Shown here: piece after piece, positions 1-7,311 of the stretch
How positions within the stretch are numbered: position 1 is the stretch's first letter
How the letters are laid out: each line of letters starts with the position of its first letter
NCBI RefSeq assembly: GCF_020172665.1
Contig: NZ_CP083985.1
Location: forward strand, 4,325,164 to 4,340,299
Reading direction: 5' to 3'
Source: [Mycobacterium] zoologicum
GTDB taxonomy: Bacteria; Actinomycetota; Actinomycetes; Mycobacteriales; Mycobacteriaceae
Length of the DNA: 15,136 nt
Program-made: the position numbers and the translations under genes
The notes under the pieces: model-generated
The model's database searches: none
The model's input: the letters and a program-made list of their open reading frames with translations, nothing else
Told to the model about the DNA's origin: nothing

Positions 1-704
1 GGGAAATGTTTAAAAGAGAAGGTTTCCTCCCACAACCCGCGACGGTAGACGTAGCGGTAGGTGTACAAGGTGGCCAGCACGCACACGACCGAGGCGATGG
101 CCAGCATCCAGGTACCGCCGGTGACCGCGCTGATGAACCCGCCGATGACCGCGCCGAGCATGTACCCGGCGAGCAGCAGGAAGTAGCCGAGCCAGTCCTG
201 CGCGGTGCCACCGTTGATGTGGCGTTCGATGCCCTGTCCCAGCTTCACCACGGTGCCGGTCACATAGCTCAACGGAATCGACACCTCGCCGTCGCGGACG
301 AACGTGGTATTCAGCGCGCCCACCCCGAACGCGACCAGCAGGATCGGCAGCAGCGGCAGCGGCAGTTCCGGCCCGCCCTCCCACAGCCAGTCGACGAGGG
401 TGGCGGCGATCAGCGCCCCCGCGGTCAAGGTCAGCGCGCCGTGCGGCCGCTCCGGCCACAGGCGGCGATGACACAGCGCCGCGGTCACCACGCCGGCCAG
501 GAACGACACCAGCAATGCCGCGGCCGAGATCGACAGCCACTGGTTACCGGTGAACACGCCCAGCACCGCACGGCCGGCGTTGCCGGTCATGAAGGTGACG
601 AAGTAGCCCTCGGAGTGGGTGAACGCCGTGGCCGCCAGTAGCCCGGCGAGGGCAGCAAGCACCCACGACAGCTTGGTCTCACTGTCGTAGCGCTCGCGGA
701 TCAC
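1..704 (-). CDS. DUF1275 (YoaK-type) membrane protein, C-terminal end cut by the window edge
   Basis: This minus-strand frame stays open for 234 codons from a GTG at 704 to the window edge, so only the last few residues can be missing. It reads as a multi-spanning membrane protein with hydrophobic stretches near residues 12-28, 56-78, 88-105, 114-131, 171-193 and 197-215. The signatures FVTFMTGNAGR (35-45) and SYVTGTVVKLGQG (146-158) are typical of the DUF1275/YoaK family, whose biochemical role is not known to me. The GTG start is inferred: it lies 14 nt after the pepA stop and precedes a charged N-terminus (VIRERYDSETK). No strong ribosome binding site is visible, so translation may be coupled to pepA in one operon. 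The longer-looking ORFs in other frames here are arginine-rich shadows. Confidence 0.85.
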   Translation of the reverse strand, partial: MIRERYDSETKLSWVLAALAGLLAATAFTHSEGYFVTFMTGNAGRAVLGVFTGNQWLSISAAALLVSFLAGVVTAALCHRRLWPERPHGALTLTAGALIAATLVDWLWEGGPELPLPLLPILLVAFGVGALNTTFVRDGEVSIPLSYVTGTVVKLGQGIERHINGGTAQDWLGYFLLLAGYMLGAVIGGFISAVTGGTWMLAIASVVCVLATLYTYRYVYRRGLWEETFSFKHF

Positions 705-718
705 GCGTGCCGGCGGCC

Positions 719-1780
719 TCAGCCGACCGGGCCGGGTACCAGCGTGACGCTGGCAGTGTGGTCGCCGCCCATCGCGCTGCGCCAGCTCAGGGTGATGGTG
801 TCACCGGGGTGGCACTGGTCGAGCACGTCGGTCAGGTCGGTAGCCGAGTTGACCGGCCGGCCGTTGACCGAGGTGATCATGTCGTCCTTGGCGATGCCCG
901 ACGCGGCCGCCGGGGTGCCGGCCAGCACCTGCGCGACGCGGGCGCCGCCGTTGTCGTCCACCACTCCGACGCCCATGAACGCGGTCTCGCCGATGTGCAC
1001 GGTGCCCGACTGGTTGCCGGCCCGGATCTGTGCGGCGATGGCCATCGCCTGATCGATCGGGATGGCGTAACCCTCGCCGCCCGGCTGGGCGAACTTGTAG
1101 TTGTCGCTGGCCGCGGTGTTCATCCCGATCACCTGGCCAGCTGCGTTGACCATCGGGCCGCCCGAGTCGCCGGGGCGGATCGCGGTGTCGGCCTTGATCA
1201 TGTTGTTCAGGGTCTCGCTGCTGCCGGTCAGCTCATCGGCGGCCGAGACGGTCTGGTTCAGCGCGATGACACGACCGGGCTCCGCGCTCGGCTGGCCGCC
1301 GTGGCCACCGGCGTTGCCCATCGCGACCACCGGGTCGCCGACTGCAACCCGGGCGGAACTGCCGATGTTGGCGGCCGGCAGGCCGGATGCGCCGCGCAGC
1401 TGCAACACCGCGACGTCATGGCTGCGGTCGAAGCCCAGCACGTCCACGTCGTAGGTCTGGCCGGTGCCGACCGACACGGCGGTGATTCCGGTGGCTCCGG
1501 CGATGACATGGTTGTTGGTCAGCACGATGCCGCCCGGGTCCAACACGATGCCGGTTCCGGCGCCGACGGCGCTCTGGTAGTCCATCTGGGTGTCGATGTT
1601 GACCACCGCCGGACCGACCTGCGCGAGCATGGCCGCGGGGTCCAGCGGCGGGGCGGGAATCGGCGGCAGCGCCTGCACCGGTGCGGCCATCAGGCCCAGG
1701 CCGGTTGTGGCCACAGTGGCCACAGCGGCAGCCGTCAAGTTGAGCAGCCACCACCGTCCAGGGCGATGCGATCCGCTCAT
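719..1780 (-). CDS. pepA: Secreted trypsin-like serine protease with PDZ domain (PepA / Mtb32A type)
   Basis: The 353-residue product has a Sec signal peptide (about 1-37, ending near APVQA), a trypsin-like domain and a C-terminal PDZ domain (about 265-350). The catalytic triad is visible as His91 in LTNNHVIAG, Asp122 in HDVAVLQLRG and Ser206 in RPGDSGGPM. Sequence and domain order match mycobacterial PepA (Rv0125, antigen Mtb32A), including the QTYDVDVLGFDRSHDVAVLQ and TVHIGETAFMGVGVVD regions. The family consists of HtrA-like exported proteases that act outside the cytoplasmic membrane. The ATG at 1780 has a very strong ribosome binding site (AGGAGGT, 5 nt away). A DUF1275 gene follows after 14 nt. 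In M. tuberculosis, as I recall, pepA is followed by treS, so the downstream neighbour differs here. Confidence 0.95.
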   Translation of the reverse strand: MSGSHRPGRWWLLNLTAAAVATVATTGLGLMAAPVQALPPIPAPPLDPAAMLAQVGPAVVNIDTQMDYQSAVGAGTGIVLDPGGIVLTNNHVIAGATGITAVSVGTGQTYDVDVLGFDRSHDVAVLQLRGASGLPAANIGSSARVAVGDPVVAMGNAGGHGGQPSAEPGRVIALNQTVSAADELTGSSETLNNMIKADTAIRPGDSGGPMVNAAGQVIGMNTAASDNYKFAQPGGEGYAIPIDQAMAIAAQIRAGNQSGTVHIGETAFMGVGVVDDNGGARVAQVLAGTPAAASGIAKDDMITSVNGRPVNSATDLTDVLDQCHPGDTITLSWRSAMGGDHTASVTLVPGPVG

Positions 1781-1930
1781 CGGTTACCTCCTGCGCTCAG
1801 GTCACAAACACGGCAAGCTTACCGGAACCGCCGGTAGCGACCACAAACAGCAGCCCAGAGCTGGGGAAACCTAGGTCTTGTGCCCGAGCCCTGTTGAGGG
1901 AAGGCTGGGTCTGCCGACGGAAGGACAGCC
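1781..1930. promoter_or_regulatory. Divergent intergenic region between pepA and the DUF2231 gene, with two inverted repeats
   Basis: For pepA, a TANNNT-type -10 (TAAGCT on the minus strand, 1821 to 1816) predicts a transcript start near 1809 and a leader of about 29 nt carrying the strong AGGAGGT site. A perfect inverted repeat TACCGG-n5-CCGGTA (1820-1836) sits just upstream of and touching this -10, where a repressor could act. A second, CCCAG-AG-CTGGG (1854-1865), lies closer to the plus-strand gene. The DUF2231 gene has a GGAAGGAC ribosome binding site about 5 nt before its ATG, but I see no clear -10 for it. The promoter and operator roles are inferred from sequence only. Confidence 0.45.
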
Positions 1931-2413
1931 ATGACAACGATCGCCGGATTGCCCGCCCACATCCTGTTGCTGCACTCGGTGGTGGCGCTGGTGCCGCTCA
2001 CGGGCATTCTGCTGATCGTCTGCACGCTGTGGCCGGCGGCACGACGGCGATTGGTGTGGCTGGTAGCGGTGCTGGCGGGCGTCACGCTGGTGGTCACGCC
2101 GCTGACGGTCACCGCCGGGGAATGGCTCGCCGACACCGGGAAGATCGCCGGATCCCCCCAGCTCGACACTCACATGTCCGCCGGCGAGTACGGCGTCTAC
2201 ATGGCGCTGGCCCTGGTTGTCGCGGCGGCGCTGCTGGCCGGCCTGCACCTGGCCGGATCGCGCGAGCGCAGCCTTGCGATGCCGGTCCGGCTGGTCCTGG
2301 GCGTGGCGGTGATAGCCCTGGCCGGCGGGGCGATGTTCGCCATCCACACCATCGGCGAGTCTGGCGCCAAGGCGGCCTGGGGCGACCTGCTGGCATCGCC
2401 GCAGGACGGCTGA
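1931..2413 (+). CDS. DUF2231-type small membrane protein
   Basis: The 160-residue product is a four-helix membrane protein with hydrophobic segments near 10-33, 40-59, 88-107 and 119-138. It begins GLPAHILLLHSVVALVPLTG, and later has HMSAGEYGVYMA (81-92) and IHTIGESGAKAAW (138-150), the pattern of the DUF2231 family, where GHSGAKAVW is usual. His10, His15, His81 and His139 lie in or near membrane segments, so a metal or haem role is conceivable, but no function is established from what I can see. The ATG has a GGAAGGAC site about 5 nt upstream. ldtA follows on the same strand after 30 nt, so the two may be co-transcribed. Confidence 0.82.
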   Translation: MTTIAGLPAHILLLHSVVALVPLTGILLIVCTLWPAARRRLVWLVAVLAGVTLVVTPLTVTAGEWLADTGKIAGSPQLDTHMSAGEYGVYMALALVVAAALLAGLHLAGSRERSLAMPVRLVLGVAVIALAGGAMFAIHTIGESGAKAAWGDLLASPQDG

Positions 2414-2443
2414 ATCTGCGCCAATGGCGTTCGGCTTGGCACA

Positions 2444-3217
2444 ATGGACGCCATGTACCGCATGTTGAGGGGAATTGTGGCGCTGGCCGGCTCGGCGGCC
2501 CTGGTGATGACGGCGTCGGCCGGGGTGGGTCAGGCCGCCCAGATCACACCTGACCGAGGCAGCAACAACCCGGCCGTGGCAGCCATCGAGCCCGCGGCCG
2601 GCTCGGTGGTGGGGGTGGCCTACCCGGTGATCGTGACGTTCGCCGGTCCGGTCGGTGACCGGGCAGCAGCCGAACGCGGCATCCACATCTCCTCGACACC
2701 TGCTCGCACCGGTCACTTCGAATGGCCGAGTTCCGATGAGGTGCAGTGGATTCCGGACGGCTACTGGGCACCGCACTCCAAGATCAGCGTGGACGTCCAC
2801 GGGATGAAGACGGGATTCGAGACCGGTGACGCCGTGCTGGGAGTCGCCGACATCTCCGACCACACCTTCACCGTGAGCGTGAACGGCGAGATGCTGCGGG
2901 TGATGGCGGCCTCGATGGGTAAGCCCAAGCGCCCCACCCCGATCGGTTCGTTCACCGCACTGACCAAAGAGCGCACCATCAAGTTCGATTCGCGCACCAT
3001 CGGCATTCCGCTCAACGATCCGGAGGGCTACCTGCTCAACGGCGAGTACGCCGTCCGGGTGACCTGGAGTGGGGTCTACGTGCATTCGGCGCCCTGGTCG
3101 ACGGGCTCACAGGGCTACGCGAATGTCAGCCACGGCTGCATCAACCTGAGCCCCGACGACGCAGCGTGGTACTTCAACTCGGTGCACTTGGGCGACCCGA
3201 TCATCGTGCAGGCCTAG
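2444..3217 (+). CDS. ldtA: L,D-transpeptidase, LdtA (LdtMt1) type
   Basis: The 257-residue product has an N-terminal export signal (hydrophobic about 10-32), one Ig-like domain (about 44-142) and a C-terminal YkuD catalytic domain (about 143-257). The active-site signature SHGCINLSP places the nucleophile at Cys232 with His230, and His214 in VYVHSAPW is the second conserved histidine. It closely resembles M. tuberculosis LdtMt1 (Rv0116c, about 251 residues) through motifs such as GKPKRPTPIGSF and SGVYVHSAPWS. The family forms 3-3 (mDap-mDap) cross-links in peptidoglycan in the periplasm and is inhibited by carbapenems. The start is uncertain: ATGs at 2444, 2453 and 2462 are in frame, none with a good ribosome binding site. 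CACAAT ends 8 nt before the 2453 ATG, so a leaderless start there (254 residues) is possible. Confidence 0.95.
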   Translation: MDAMYRMLRGIVALAGSAALVMTASAGVGQAAQITPDRGSNNPAVAAIEPAAGSVVGVAYPVIVTFAGPVGDRAAAERGIHISSTPARTGHFEWPSSDEVQWIPDGYWAPHSKISVDVHGMKTGFETGDAVLGVADISDHTFTVSVNGEMLRVMAASMGKPKRPTPIGSFTALTKERTIKFDSRTIGIPLNDPEGYLLNGEYAVRVTWSGVYVHSAPWSTGSQGYANVSHGCINLSPDDAAWYFNSVHLGDPIIVQA

Positions 3218-3354
3218 CAGGCGCCGAGCACCGCCGTCGGCATGTGCGCTACGTAGCGCTCGGCGCGCTGCTGTGCGCCCATCGCCTGAATACCCAGGTG
3301 ACGCAGCCAGGCGATCACGCGGCGGCCGGTACGGGTGGTAACAGTGAAAGCCAT
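3214..3354 (-). CDS. Short basic protein, 46 residues, unknown function
   Basis: A 46-codon minus-strand frame starts at an ATG (3354) with a clear ribosome binding site, AGGAG, 8 nt upstream. It ends at a TAG whose complement overlaps the ldtA stop codon (both stops share a CTAG). The product runs from MAFTVTTRTGRRVIAW to VLGAC: six arginines, two histidines and only one acidic residue. A central stretch (about 13-28) could form an amphipathic helix, and there is a single C-terminal cysteine. About 80 % of codons end in G or C, as expected for a translated gene in this genome. I do not recognise the protein. It could be a membrane-associated peptide, a toxin-like peptide or a leader. Evidence for translation is the site, start, codon use and compact fit against ldtA. 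Confidence 0.55.
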   Translation of the reverse strand: MAFTVTTRTGRRVIAWLRHLGIQAMGAQQRAERYVAHMPTAVLGAC

Positions 3355-3422
3355 GATTTCTTCTCCTGCCGGGAATTCCACCGGCCGGCGAAGCCCATTG
3401 CGGACAGCCGAACTCTCGCGGT

Positions 3423-3503
3423 TCAGGCCAGGGCAAGAGCGCCGGGGACGGTGGCGAACGAATTGGTCATCGAACTTGGATAAGGTCCGTCGCTGGGACT
3501 CAC
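3423..3503 (-). CDS. Possible short ORF or leader peptide behind a perfect Shine-Dalgarno sequence, 26 residues
   Basis: The minus strand carries AAGGAGGTGA (3520 to 3511), a ten-base perfect complement of the 16S rRNA tail. A GTG at 3503 follows 10 nt after the AAGGAGG core and opens a 26-codon frame (MSPSDGPYPSSMTNSF... ending ALALA). The same frame also extends upstream to an ATG at 3560 (45 residues), but that start has only a weak site. The reading frame is too short to judge by composition, and I recognise no family. It could be a leader peptide for the 46-residue ORF that begins 68 nt further on, or a non-coding ribosome-binding element. The binding site is certain; the gene is not. 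Confidence 0.35.
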   Translation of the reverse strand: MSPSDGPYPSSMTNSFATVPGALALA

Positions 3504-3558
3504 TTCGCCCTCACCTCCTTCCGGCTGAGACGCACGCGGGCGCCGTTGCATTACCGAC

Positions 3559-3587
3559 ATGATCTCACTGAAATCCGAGGTCGTCAA
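3559..3587 (-). promoter_or_regulatory. Possible sigma-A promoter for the short-ORF unit
   Basis: On the minus strand TTGACG (3587 to 3582) is followed after exactly 17 nt by GATCAT (3564 to 3559), which keeps the most conserved A and T of a -10. Transcription would start near 3552, downstream of the car stop, giving a leader of about 50 nt before the GTG at 3503. The -10 is weak in other positions, so read-through from car is the alternative. Between this site and the car stop (3588-3638) I see nothing beyond a 5-bp GCCGC/GCGGC arm pair without a T-run. Confidence 0.35.
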
Positions 3588-3638
3588 ACCATGCCGCGAA
3601 ACACCTTGGCGCAGCGGCTGATTCGAGACCCGGCCGAC

Positions 3639-6600
3639 TCAGAGCAGACCGAGCAGCTCCAGGTCGGTGATGTACTTGACGATCACCGCCGGTGTCACGT
3701 GCGGAATGTCCTTCGCCGCACCGATTTCCGCCTGCCGCACCGCCGCACGGAACCGATCCGTCGGGGCGATCGACCCGCTGATCGGCGGCTGCGGCTTCTG
3801 GTAGTTGTGCAGCAGCGGCAGCAGTGACGCCTGGCGCTGCCGCTCCGGCAGTGCCCGCAGGGTGGTCTCGAACCGCTGCAGCCACTCGCTGTAGTCGGCG
3901 ATCCGCCGGACCGGGTACCCGGCCTCGACGAGCCAGTCGACGAACTCGTCCATGCCCAGGCCGTCGTCGTGCGGGTTCATCACGTGGTAGGTGGCGAACC
4001 CGGAGGTTCCGGCCCCCAGCGTGGTGGACGCCTCGGCGATGAATTCCACCGGCAGGCCGTCGTAGTGCGCGCGCTGACGGTTGCCGTCGGCGTCGAGCTC
4101 GTAGAACGAGCCGGGGGCGACTCCGGACGCGACCAGGCTGAACATCATCCGGGTGAACATGTCCGGCAGGTTGAGCTGGCCGGCGTAGCTGGTGTCGGCC
4201 AGGATCATGTCGCAGCGGAACACCGCGACCGGCAGGCCGCACAGATCGTGGGCCTCGGCCAGCAGCACCTCGCCGCCCCACTTGCTGTTGCCGTAACCGT
4301 TGGCGTAGCCGTCGTTGATGGCCCGCACCGAACTCATCACCCGCACGTCGGCATCCTCGGTGAAGGCGCCCAGCGGAATCTGATCGCCGACACCGATGGT
4401 GGAGAAGTAGGTGAACGGCTTGATCTTTCCGGTCAGGGCGACCCGGATCAGTTCGGCGGTACCCACCACGTTCGGCCCGAACAGCTCGCTGTAGGGCAGC
4501 ACGTGGTTGACCAGCGCGGCCGGGTCGACGATCACGTCGACGTCCTCGGCTAACCGCTGCCAGGTGTCGGCATCCAGGCCGAGGTTCTCCTCGCCCTTGT
4601 CGCCGGCCAGAACCTGCAGGTGCTTGGCCGCCAATTCGCGGTAGCGGGCAAGCAGTTTCGCGTCACCGCTGTCGAAGACGTCGTCGAGCCGGCGACGGGC
4701 ATCGGCGTCCGAGCGGGCCCGCACCAGGCAGATCAGTGTGCCGCCGGCCGCTCCGTACGCGGCGTCGAGCCGTTCCAGCCACTCCAGCGCCAGGTAGCGG
4801 CCCAGGAAGCCGGTGGCTCCGGTGAGCAGCACGGTGCGCACCTGCTCGGACGGGCCGGGCAGGGACGGTGCCGCAGCCAGGGTTGCCTCGTCGAGGAACT
4901 TGTCCAGGGTGAGCTGGGCAGCGGTCACCTCGACCGCGTCGCGGCCGTGCACCGAAGCGAAAGTCGGTCGCCTGGAACCGGTTTGAGCATCTTGCCGCTC
5001 GGCGTCGATGTAACCGGCGATCGACGCCAGATCGCTTGCCGGACTGACGATCACGCCGACCGGGACGTCGACATCGAAGATGTCGCGCAGCAGGTTGCCG
5101 AAGGTCAGCGCCGACAGCGAGTCACCACCGAGGTCGGTGAAGTGTGCGTCAGCTGTGATGTCGCCGGCCGAGGAGCCCAGCAGCGCGGCGGCGGCCCGGG
5201 CCACGGTCTCGCCGGTGGGGCGCTGCGCGCCGTTGCGGCGCAGCTCGCTCAACTCGTCGGCCTGGCCCTGGGCCAGCTCGGCGTAGAGCTGTTCGAGGCG
5301 ATCTCCGTAGTGCGCCTTGAGCTTCGGCCAGGCCAGCTTGCGGATTCCGGTGAGCAGACCGTTCTCCAGGGTGAAGGGCTCGGTCTCGACGATGAAGTCC
5401 CGCGGGACCTCGTAGGACTGCAGATCGGCGTCAGAAGCGGCCTGCTGCAACGACTCTGCGATCGCCCGCTTGAGGTCGGCGGGTTCGGACCCGGCCGCCA
5501 GCGCCTCCGGGGTCGGCACCACCACGGCGAGCAGGTAGGGCTGGGCACTGTTGCCGTAGACGTAGATCTGGCGCACCAGCGGGCTGTTGCCGAACGCCGC
5601 CTCCAGCTTGGCCAGCGTGACGAACTCGCCTTGGGCCAGCTTGAGCACGTTGTTGCGCCGGTCGACGTAGACCAGCCGATCCGGGGCGATCTCGGCGACC
5701 ACGTCGCCGGTGCGGTAGTAGCCGTCGTCGTCGAACACCTCCGCGGTGATCTCCGGGCGGCGGTAGTAGCCGGGGAACAGATTCTCGGTCTTGAGCAGCA
5801 GCTCGCCGCGCGGGTGCGGGGTGTCGGTGCCGAAGTAGCCGAGGTCGGGAACGTCGACCAGCTTGTAGTCGAGCACCGGCGGCCGCTGCACCTCGCCGTC
5901 GAAGAGCACCATGCCGGCCTCGGTCGAGCCGTAGCCGTTGAGCACGTGCTGCCCGGTGAGTTCGCCGACCCAGGCCTGCAGCTCCGGCGAGATCGGCGCG
6001 GACCCGGTCATCGCGAAGATGCTGCGGCCGCCGAGCAGCTCGCTGCGCATCTGCGCGAGCACCTGCGCCTGCGCGGATTCGGCGTCGACCGTGCCGTTCA
6101 CGGCGTTCAGTTCGCTCTGGAAATGCTGGTAGAGCATCTCCCAGATCCGCGGCACGAAGTTGAGTTCGGTGGGCCGCACCAGGGCGAGGTCTTCGAGGAA
6201 GGTCGACAGGTCGCTGCGGGCGCTGAAGTAGGCGGTGCCGCCGTTGCCGAGCGTGCCGTAGAGGATGCCGCGGCCCATGACGTGGCTCATCGGCATGAAG
6301 TTCAAGGTGATCGAGGCGGCGCTGGGGCCGAACCAGTTCTTGGCCGAGCGGACCCACATCCGCGCGACGTTGCGCTGCGGGTACATCGCGCCCTTGGGTG
6401 CGCCGGTGCTGCCGGAGGTGTAGATGAGCAGGGCCAGCGGGTCGTCCCGGTCATCGACGACGTCGACGTGCGACAGGCTGCGGCCGCGGGTGAGCAGGTC
6501 CGCCAGCGGCTCCACGACGATCTCGACGCCGGCCAGCCGGGCGCGGGCGTCGGCAAGCGCGTCGCGGTGGTCGTCGACCTGCTCGTGGTAGTCGAAGACC

Positions 6601-7154
6601 ACCAGGCGGGTGGGTGCCGGCCCGGCCAGCACCAGCTCGACGGCATCAGACAGTGACCCGGCGCTGGCGGCGATCACCCGCGGCGCCGTCTCAGCCACGA
6701 TCGGCGCCAGGGTGCTGATCGCGGCCGAGGTCTGCAGCGGCACCGAGACGGCGCCGATCTGGCCCAGCGCGATGTCGATGACGGTGTAGTCGACGCTGGT
6801 GAAGCCCAGCACCGCGACCCGGTCACCGGGCCGCACGGCGGCGGCGACCAGGGCGGCACCCAGGTCACCGACCCGCTGCGCCAGGTCGCCGTAGCTGACG
6901 GTGTCAAAGCGTGGCGCCAGCTGCGCGACGGTGCGTCCGGTTCCCGGGTCGGCGACGAATTCGACGGCGCGCGCACCGAGTGCGGGCCGGTCGGCGTACC
7001 CGGTCAGGATGGCGCGCACCAGCGGAGCCAGGGCGGACTGCGCCTCGGCTGCCGCGGAGACGACGGGGTCGGGCTGGGCGGCGGCGAATTGGGGATCGGT
7101 GGCGGCCAGTTCGGCGACGCGACGGGCCTGCTGTTCTTCGGCTGTTATCGACAT
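3639..7154 (-). CDS. car: Carboxylic acid reductase (adenylation, carrier and reductase domains)
   Basis: The 1171-residue product reduces carboxylic acids to aldehydes with ATP and NADPH. The adenylation domain (about 1-640) shows the P-loop [11 protein letters not shown] (245-255), MSHVMG with His291, YGSTEAG (408-414) and YRTGD (480-484). The carrier domain has [12 protein letters not shown] with the phosphopantetheine-bearing Ser679, so a phosphopantetheinyl transferase from elsewhere in the genome is needed. The reductase domain has the Rossmann motif [20 protein letters not shown] (776-795) and the Tyr954-x3-Lys958 pair in GYGNSK. Length and sequence match mycobacterial CAR/FadD9 enzymes (about 1170 residues). 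I chose the ATG at 7154, which has an AGAGG site about 8 nt upstream. A 22-residue upstream extension to 7220 is open but gives a non-family N-terminus and would absorb the likely leader. Confidence 0.97.
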   Translation of the reverse strand: MSITAEEQQARRVAELAATDPQFAAAQPDPVVSAAAEAQSALAPLVRAILTGYADRPALGARAVEFVADPGTGRTVAQLAPRFDTVSYGDLAQRVGDLGAALVAAAVRPGDRVAVLGFTSVDYTVIDIALGQIGAVSVPLQTSAAISTLAPIVAETAPRVIAASAGSLSDAVELVLAGPAPTRLVVFDYHEQVDDHRDALADARARLAGVEIVVEPLADLLTRGRSLSHVDVVDDRDDPLALLIYTSGSTGAPKGAMYPQRNVARMWVRSAKNWFGPSAASITLNFMPMSHVMGRGILYGTLGNGGTAYFSARSDLSTFLEDLALVRPTELNFVPRIWEMLYQHFQSELNAVNGTVDAESAQAQVLAQMRSELLGGRSIFAMTGSAPISPELQAWVGELTGQHVLNGYGSTEAGMVLFDGEVQRPPVLDYKLVDVPDLGYFGTDTPHPRGELLLKTENLFPGYYRRPEITAEVFDDDGYYRTGDVVAEIAPDRLVYVDRRNNVLKLAQGEFVTLAKLEAAFGNSPLVRQIYVYGNSAQPYLLAVVVPTPEALAAGSEPADLKRAIAESLQQAASDADLQSYEVPRDFIVETEPFTLENGLLTGIRKLAWPKLKAHYGDRLEQLYAELAQGQADELSELRRNGAQRPTGETVARAAAALLGSSAGDITADAHFTDLGGDSLSALTFGNLLRDIFDVDVPVGVIVSPASDLASIAGYIDAERQDAQTGSRRPTFASVHGRDAVEVTAAQLTLDKFLDEATLAAAPSLPGPSEQVRTVLLTGATGFLGRYLALEWLERLDAAYGAAGGTLICLVRARSDADARRRLDDVFDSGDAKLLARYRELAAKHLQVLAGDKGEENLGLDADTWQRLAEDVDVIVDPAALVNHVLPYSELFGPNVVGTAELIRVALTGKIKPFTYFSTIGVGDQIPLGAFTEDADVRVMSSVRAINDGYANGYGNSKWGGEVLLAEAHDLCGLPVAVFRCDMILADTSYAGQLNLPDMFTRMMFSLVASGVAPGSFYELDADGNRQRAHYDGLPVEFIAEASTTLGAGTSGFATYHVMNPHDDGLGMDEFVDWLVEAGYPVRRIADYSEWLQRFETTLRALPERQRQASLLPLLHNYQKPQPPISGSIAPTDRFRAAVRQAEIGAAKDIPHVTPAVIVKYITDLELLGLL

Positions 7155-7217
7155 GATTCGGACCTCTGAAGGAGCTATTGCTGAAAGTGATTTTTGGGGG
7201 GCGCGACGCTGCGCCAA

Positions 7218-7241
7218 CAAAAACTATGTTAGCAAAACTAA
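7218..7241. promoter_or_regulatory. AT-rich repeat-bearing region upstream of car, probable promoter or operator
   Basis: The 157-nt gap between the acyltransferase stop and car contains an AT-rich patch unlike its surroundings. On the minus strand TAGTTTTG (7240 to 7233) and TAGTTTTTG (7226 to 7218) form a direct repeat 14 bp apart, and TTAG-n5-CTAA (7229-7241) is an inverted repeat between them. Several TANNNT hexamers are present. TAACAT (7231 to 7226) would give a transcript start near 7219 and a 65-nt leader to the ATG at 7154. No good -35 is visible. The rest of the gap shows nothing I can name. Confidence 0.4.
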
Positions 7242-7311
7242 TTTAAATCGGGCACCGCTGAACTGGTGTGATGTTGCACGCATCGCGGGCCGGCAGTGGT
7301 GTGGGACCAGC

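Noticed and set aside
6..641. Open frames on both strands at the left edge (plus 6-641; minus 10-540)
   Set aside because: The minus frame starting at 704 encodes a recognisable DUF1275 membrane protein; the other two are arginine-rich without hydrophobic segments.
2477..2479. GTG as the ldtA start, preceded by GAGGGG
   Set aside because: The spacing looks good, but this start would remove the charged N-terminus of the export signal.
3107..3436. 109-codon minus-strand frame overlapping the ldtA 3' end
   Set aside because: It runs antisense into the catalytic region of ldtA in a different frame from the 46-codon ORF and has no ribosome binding site or recognisable sequence.
3612..3630. Arm pair GCCGC/GCGGC after the car stop as a terminator
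   Set aside because: The 5-bp stem has a long loop and no T-run, so it does not look like an intrinsic terminator.
4620..6656. 678-codon plus-strand open frame opposite car
   Set aside because: It is antisense to an unmistakable CAR; its product is low-complexity (rich in G, V, A, R, H, Q) with no domain, as expected from the reverse strand of GC-rich coding DNA.
7155..7220. 22-residue N-terminal extension of CAR from 7220
   Set aside because: Family members start at the equivalent of MSIT; the ATG at 7154 has a ribosome binding site and the extension covers the likely leader.
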